This document shows positions 62,939 to 64,000 of a stretch of DNA of 64,000 nucleotides, in pieces. A program made the translations under genes and the position numbers. This DNA is from Sinorhizobium americanum (GTDB taxonomy: Bacteria > Pseudomonadota > Alphaproteobacteria > Rhizobiales > Rhizobiaceae). Location of the stretch: assembly GCF_001651855.1 (NCBI RefSeq), contig NZ_LNQC01000076.1, positions 14,572-78,571 on the forward strand. Direction: 5' to 3'. A model generated the notes under the pieces. It was not told the DNA's origin and ran no database searches. It saw only the letters and a list, made by a program, of their open reading frames with translations. Numbering within the stretch: the first letter of the stretch is position 1; each line of letters starts with the position of its first letter.

Positions 62939-64000
62939 ATGTATCGGCGGAGCGAGCCGTTAGAGCAAGGATTGCGCCTGGAGACGCGTAGCCCCGGGCG
63001 TAGCGGCGGCTCGCTGCTGGACCTTGTTCCGGTCGTGGGCGAGGAAACCCGGGTAAAGCCCGGTGAGCAGGAGGTTTCCGCCCCGACGGTGCGGCAGGAT
63101 GTTTCGCCGCCAGCGCCGACGGCAAAGCCCAATGCGCCGACGGTCGGCGCCTATTTTCCGCAACTTCACACGCTCGGCAGCGTCGGCATAGACCACTTCA
63201 TCCTGTGGTTGCGTGACGGGATGAGGTGGATCGTCCTTGCGCTCGTCCTTTGCGTCGCCGCCGCCTTCATCTTTGCGGTTACGGCGACACCGCGCTACAC
63301 CGTCTATACCGACCTGGTGGTGGACCCCTCCAACCTCAACGTCGTCAGCGACGACGTCTTTACCAGCAACCCACAGCGCGACGCCCAACTGCTGGAGGTC
63401 GAGAGCAAGCTCAGAATCCTGACGTCGCGAAACGTTCTGAAGCGGGTCATCGACAAACTGCAACTGACGAACGACCAGGAGTTCGTCAAGTCGTCGCCAC
63501 TTGCGTTGCTGATGGCTTTGTTCTCATCCGGAGACAGCAAGGCCGACAAGGAATTGACGGCCATTCGGGCTCTGTCTGAAAGGGTCGAGGCGCGCCGCGA
63601 GGAGCGCTCCTTCGTGGTCGTCCTCGAGGTTTGGAGCGAGGAGCCGGAAAAGGCTGTCGTCCTTTCCGACGCGATTGTCGAGGCCTTCGAGGCGGAGCTT
63701 TTCCAATCGGCTGCTGAAAGCGCCGGCCGGGTGGCTCAGAACCTCAATGCCCGGCTCGATGAATTGCGCCGCAACGTGACCGAGGCGGAAAAGAAGGTCG
63801 AGGATTTCCGGCGCGCGAACGGCCTGCTGTCGGCCAATGGCGAACTGGTCAGCAACCAGCTCTCGAGCGAGCTCAATACCCAGGTTCTCGAGGCCCAGCA
63901 GCGCTTGATCCAGGCCGAGACACGTTACAAGCAGATGAGTGCGGCGATTGCGCAGGGACAGACGACCAGCGCCTCGGTCTTCGAGTCCACCGACATGACG
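62939..64000 (+). CDS. Polysaccharide chain-length/export protein, Wzz/GumC family (partial)
   Basis: Runs off the window; 354 codons are visible. A proline-rich cytoplasmic N-terminus is followed by a membrane helix (WIVLALVLCVAAAFIFAVTA, about residues 97-116), then the Wzz-type periplasmic domain ATPRYTVYTDLVVDPSNLNVVSDDVF, LEVESKLRILTSRNVLKRVIDKL, and a long coiled coil (LNARLDELRRNVTEAEKKVEDFRRANGLL). Resembles ExoP/GumC-type polysaccharide co-polymerases, which may carry a C-terminal tyrosine kinase domain beyond this window. Start at 62939 has GGGGA upstream. Confidence 0.87.
   Translation, partial: MYRRSEPLEQGLRLETRSPGRSGGSLLDLVPVVGEETRVKPGEQEVSAPTVRQDVSPPAPTAKPNAPTVGAYFPQLHTLGSVGIDHFILWLRDGMRWIVLALVLCVAAAFIFAVTATPRYTVYTDLVVDPSNLNVVSDDVFTSNPQRDAQLLEVESKLRILTSRNVLKRVIDKLQLTNDQEFVKSSPLALLMALFSSGDSKADKELTAIRALSERVEARREERSFVVVLEVWSEEPEKAVVLSDAIVEAFEAELFQSAAESAGRVAQNLNARLDELRRNVTEAEKKVEDFRRANGLLSANGELVSNQLSSELNTQVLEAQQRLIQAETRYKQMSAAIAQGQTTSASVFESTDMT

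Overview
The window looks like part of a secondary replicon (chromid or megaplasmid) of a Sinorhizobium/Ensifer-type alphaproteobacterium. The GC content is high and genes are tightly packed, with frequent ATGA start/stop overlaps. Rhizobial intergenic palindromic repeats occur at about 0.69, 30.2, 36.0, 50.4 and 56.1 kb. The gene set (minCDE, an asnO-like amidotransferase operon, a plasmid-type groESL copy, PrsDE secretion genes, exopolysaccharide genes) resembles S. meliloti pSymB. This assignment is inference; no database search was possible. I saw no tRNA, rRNA, CRISPR array, replication origin or intact insertion sequence.

Region by region. 0-5.4 kb is a protein-quality-control island: groES-groEL (minus strand) with a perfect CIRCE operator, and divergently two Hsp20 genes and an NDUFS4-like gene behind a ROSE-like RNA thermometer. 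It is bracketed by two DUF982 genes. 5.6-15.4 kb is a catabolic locus: a polyamine-type ABC transporter (minus), a GntR/FCD regulator, and an operon of class III aminotransferase, ThDP enzyme, short-chain dehydrogenase and an unusual response-regulator-like protein. A recurring palindrome TTGTTGCAACAA probably marks the GntR operators. 15.8-18.5 kb holds a second pseudo-receiver regulator, a lone alpha-oxoamine synthase and a translationally coupled small protein of unknown function, a possible signal or metabolite synthesis module. 19.3-23.8 kb has a type I secretion pair (PrsD/PrsE-like), a hypothetical protein and a VOC protein. 24.0-30.0 kb is a 5-oxoproline-type operon: BCCP, biotin carboxylase, a BCCP-like protein without the biotinyl lysine, PxpB, PxpC, PxpA and an aminotransferase. 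30.2-36.9 kb has a BA14K-type secreted protein, a Nac-like LysR regulator, and an SDR/polar amino acid ABC/RraA-like operon. 37.0-39.3 kb is otsB-otsA (trehalose). 39.4-45.6 kb is a hexuronate/aldonate locus (FadR-type regulator, TRAP transporter, Zn-dehydrogenase, UxuA). 45.6-50.0 kb is an RND efflux pair. 50.0-50.9 kb has two very small genes. 51.2-56.0 kb is the asnB-ACP-AMP ligase-NAD synthetase operon. 56.4-58.3 kb is minCDE. 58.3-64.0 kb begins a polysaccharide region: two paralogous GNAT-like proteins, a HemK-like methyltransferase, a flippase and a truncated Wzz/GumC-type protein.

The least explained parts are the alpha-oxoamine synthase with its coupled partner and two pseudo-receiver regulators, the asnB-ACP-ligase-nadE operon, and the biotin-less BCCP homologue inside the pxp operon.
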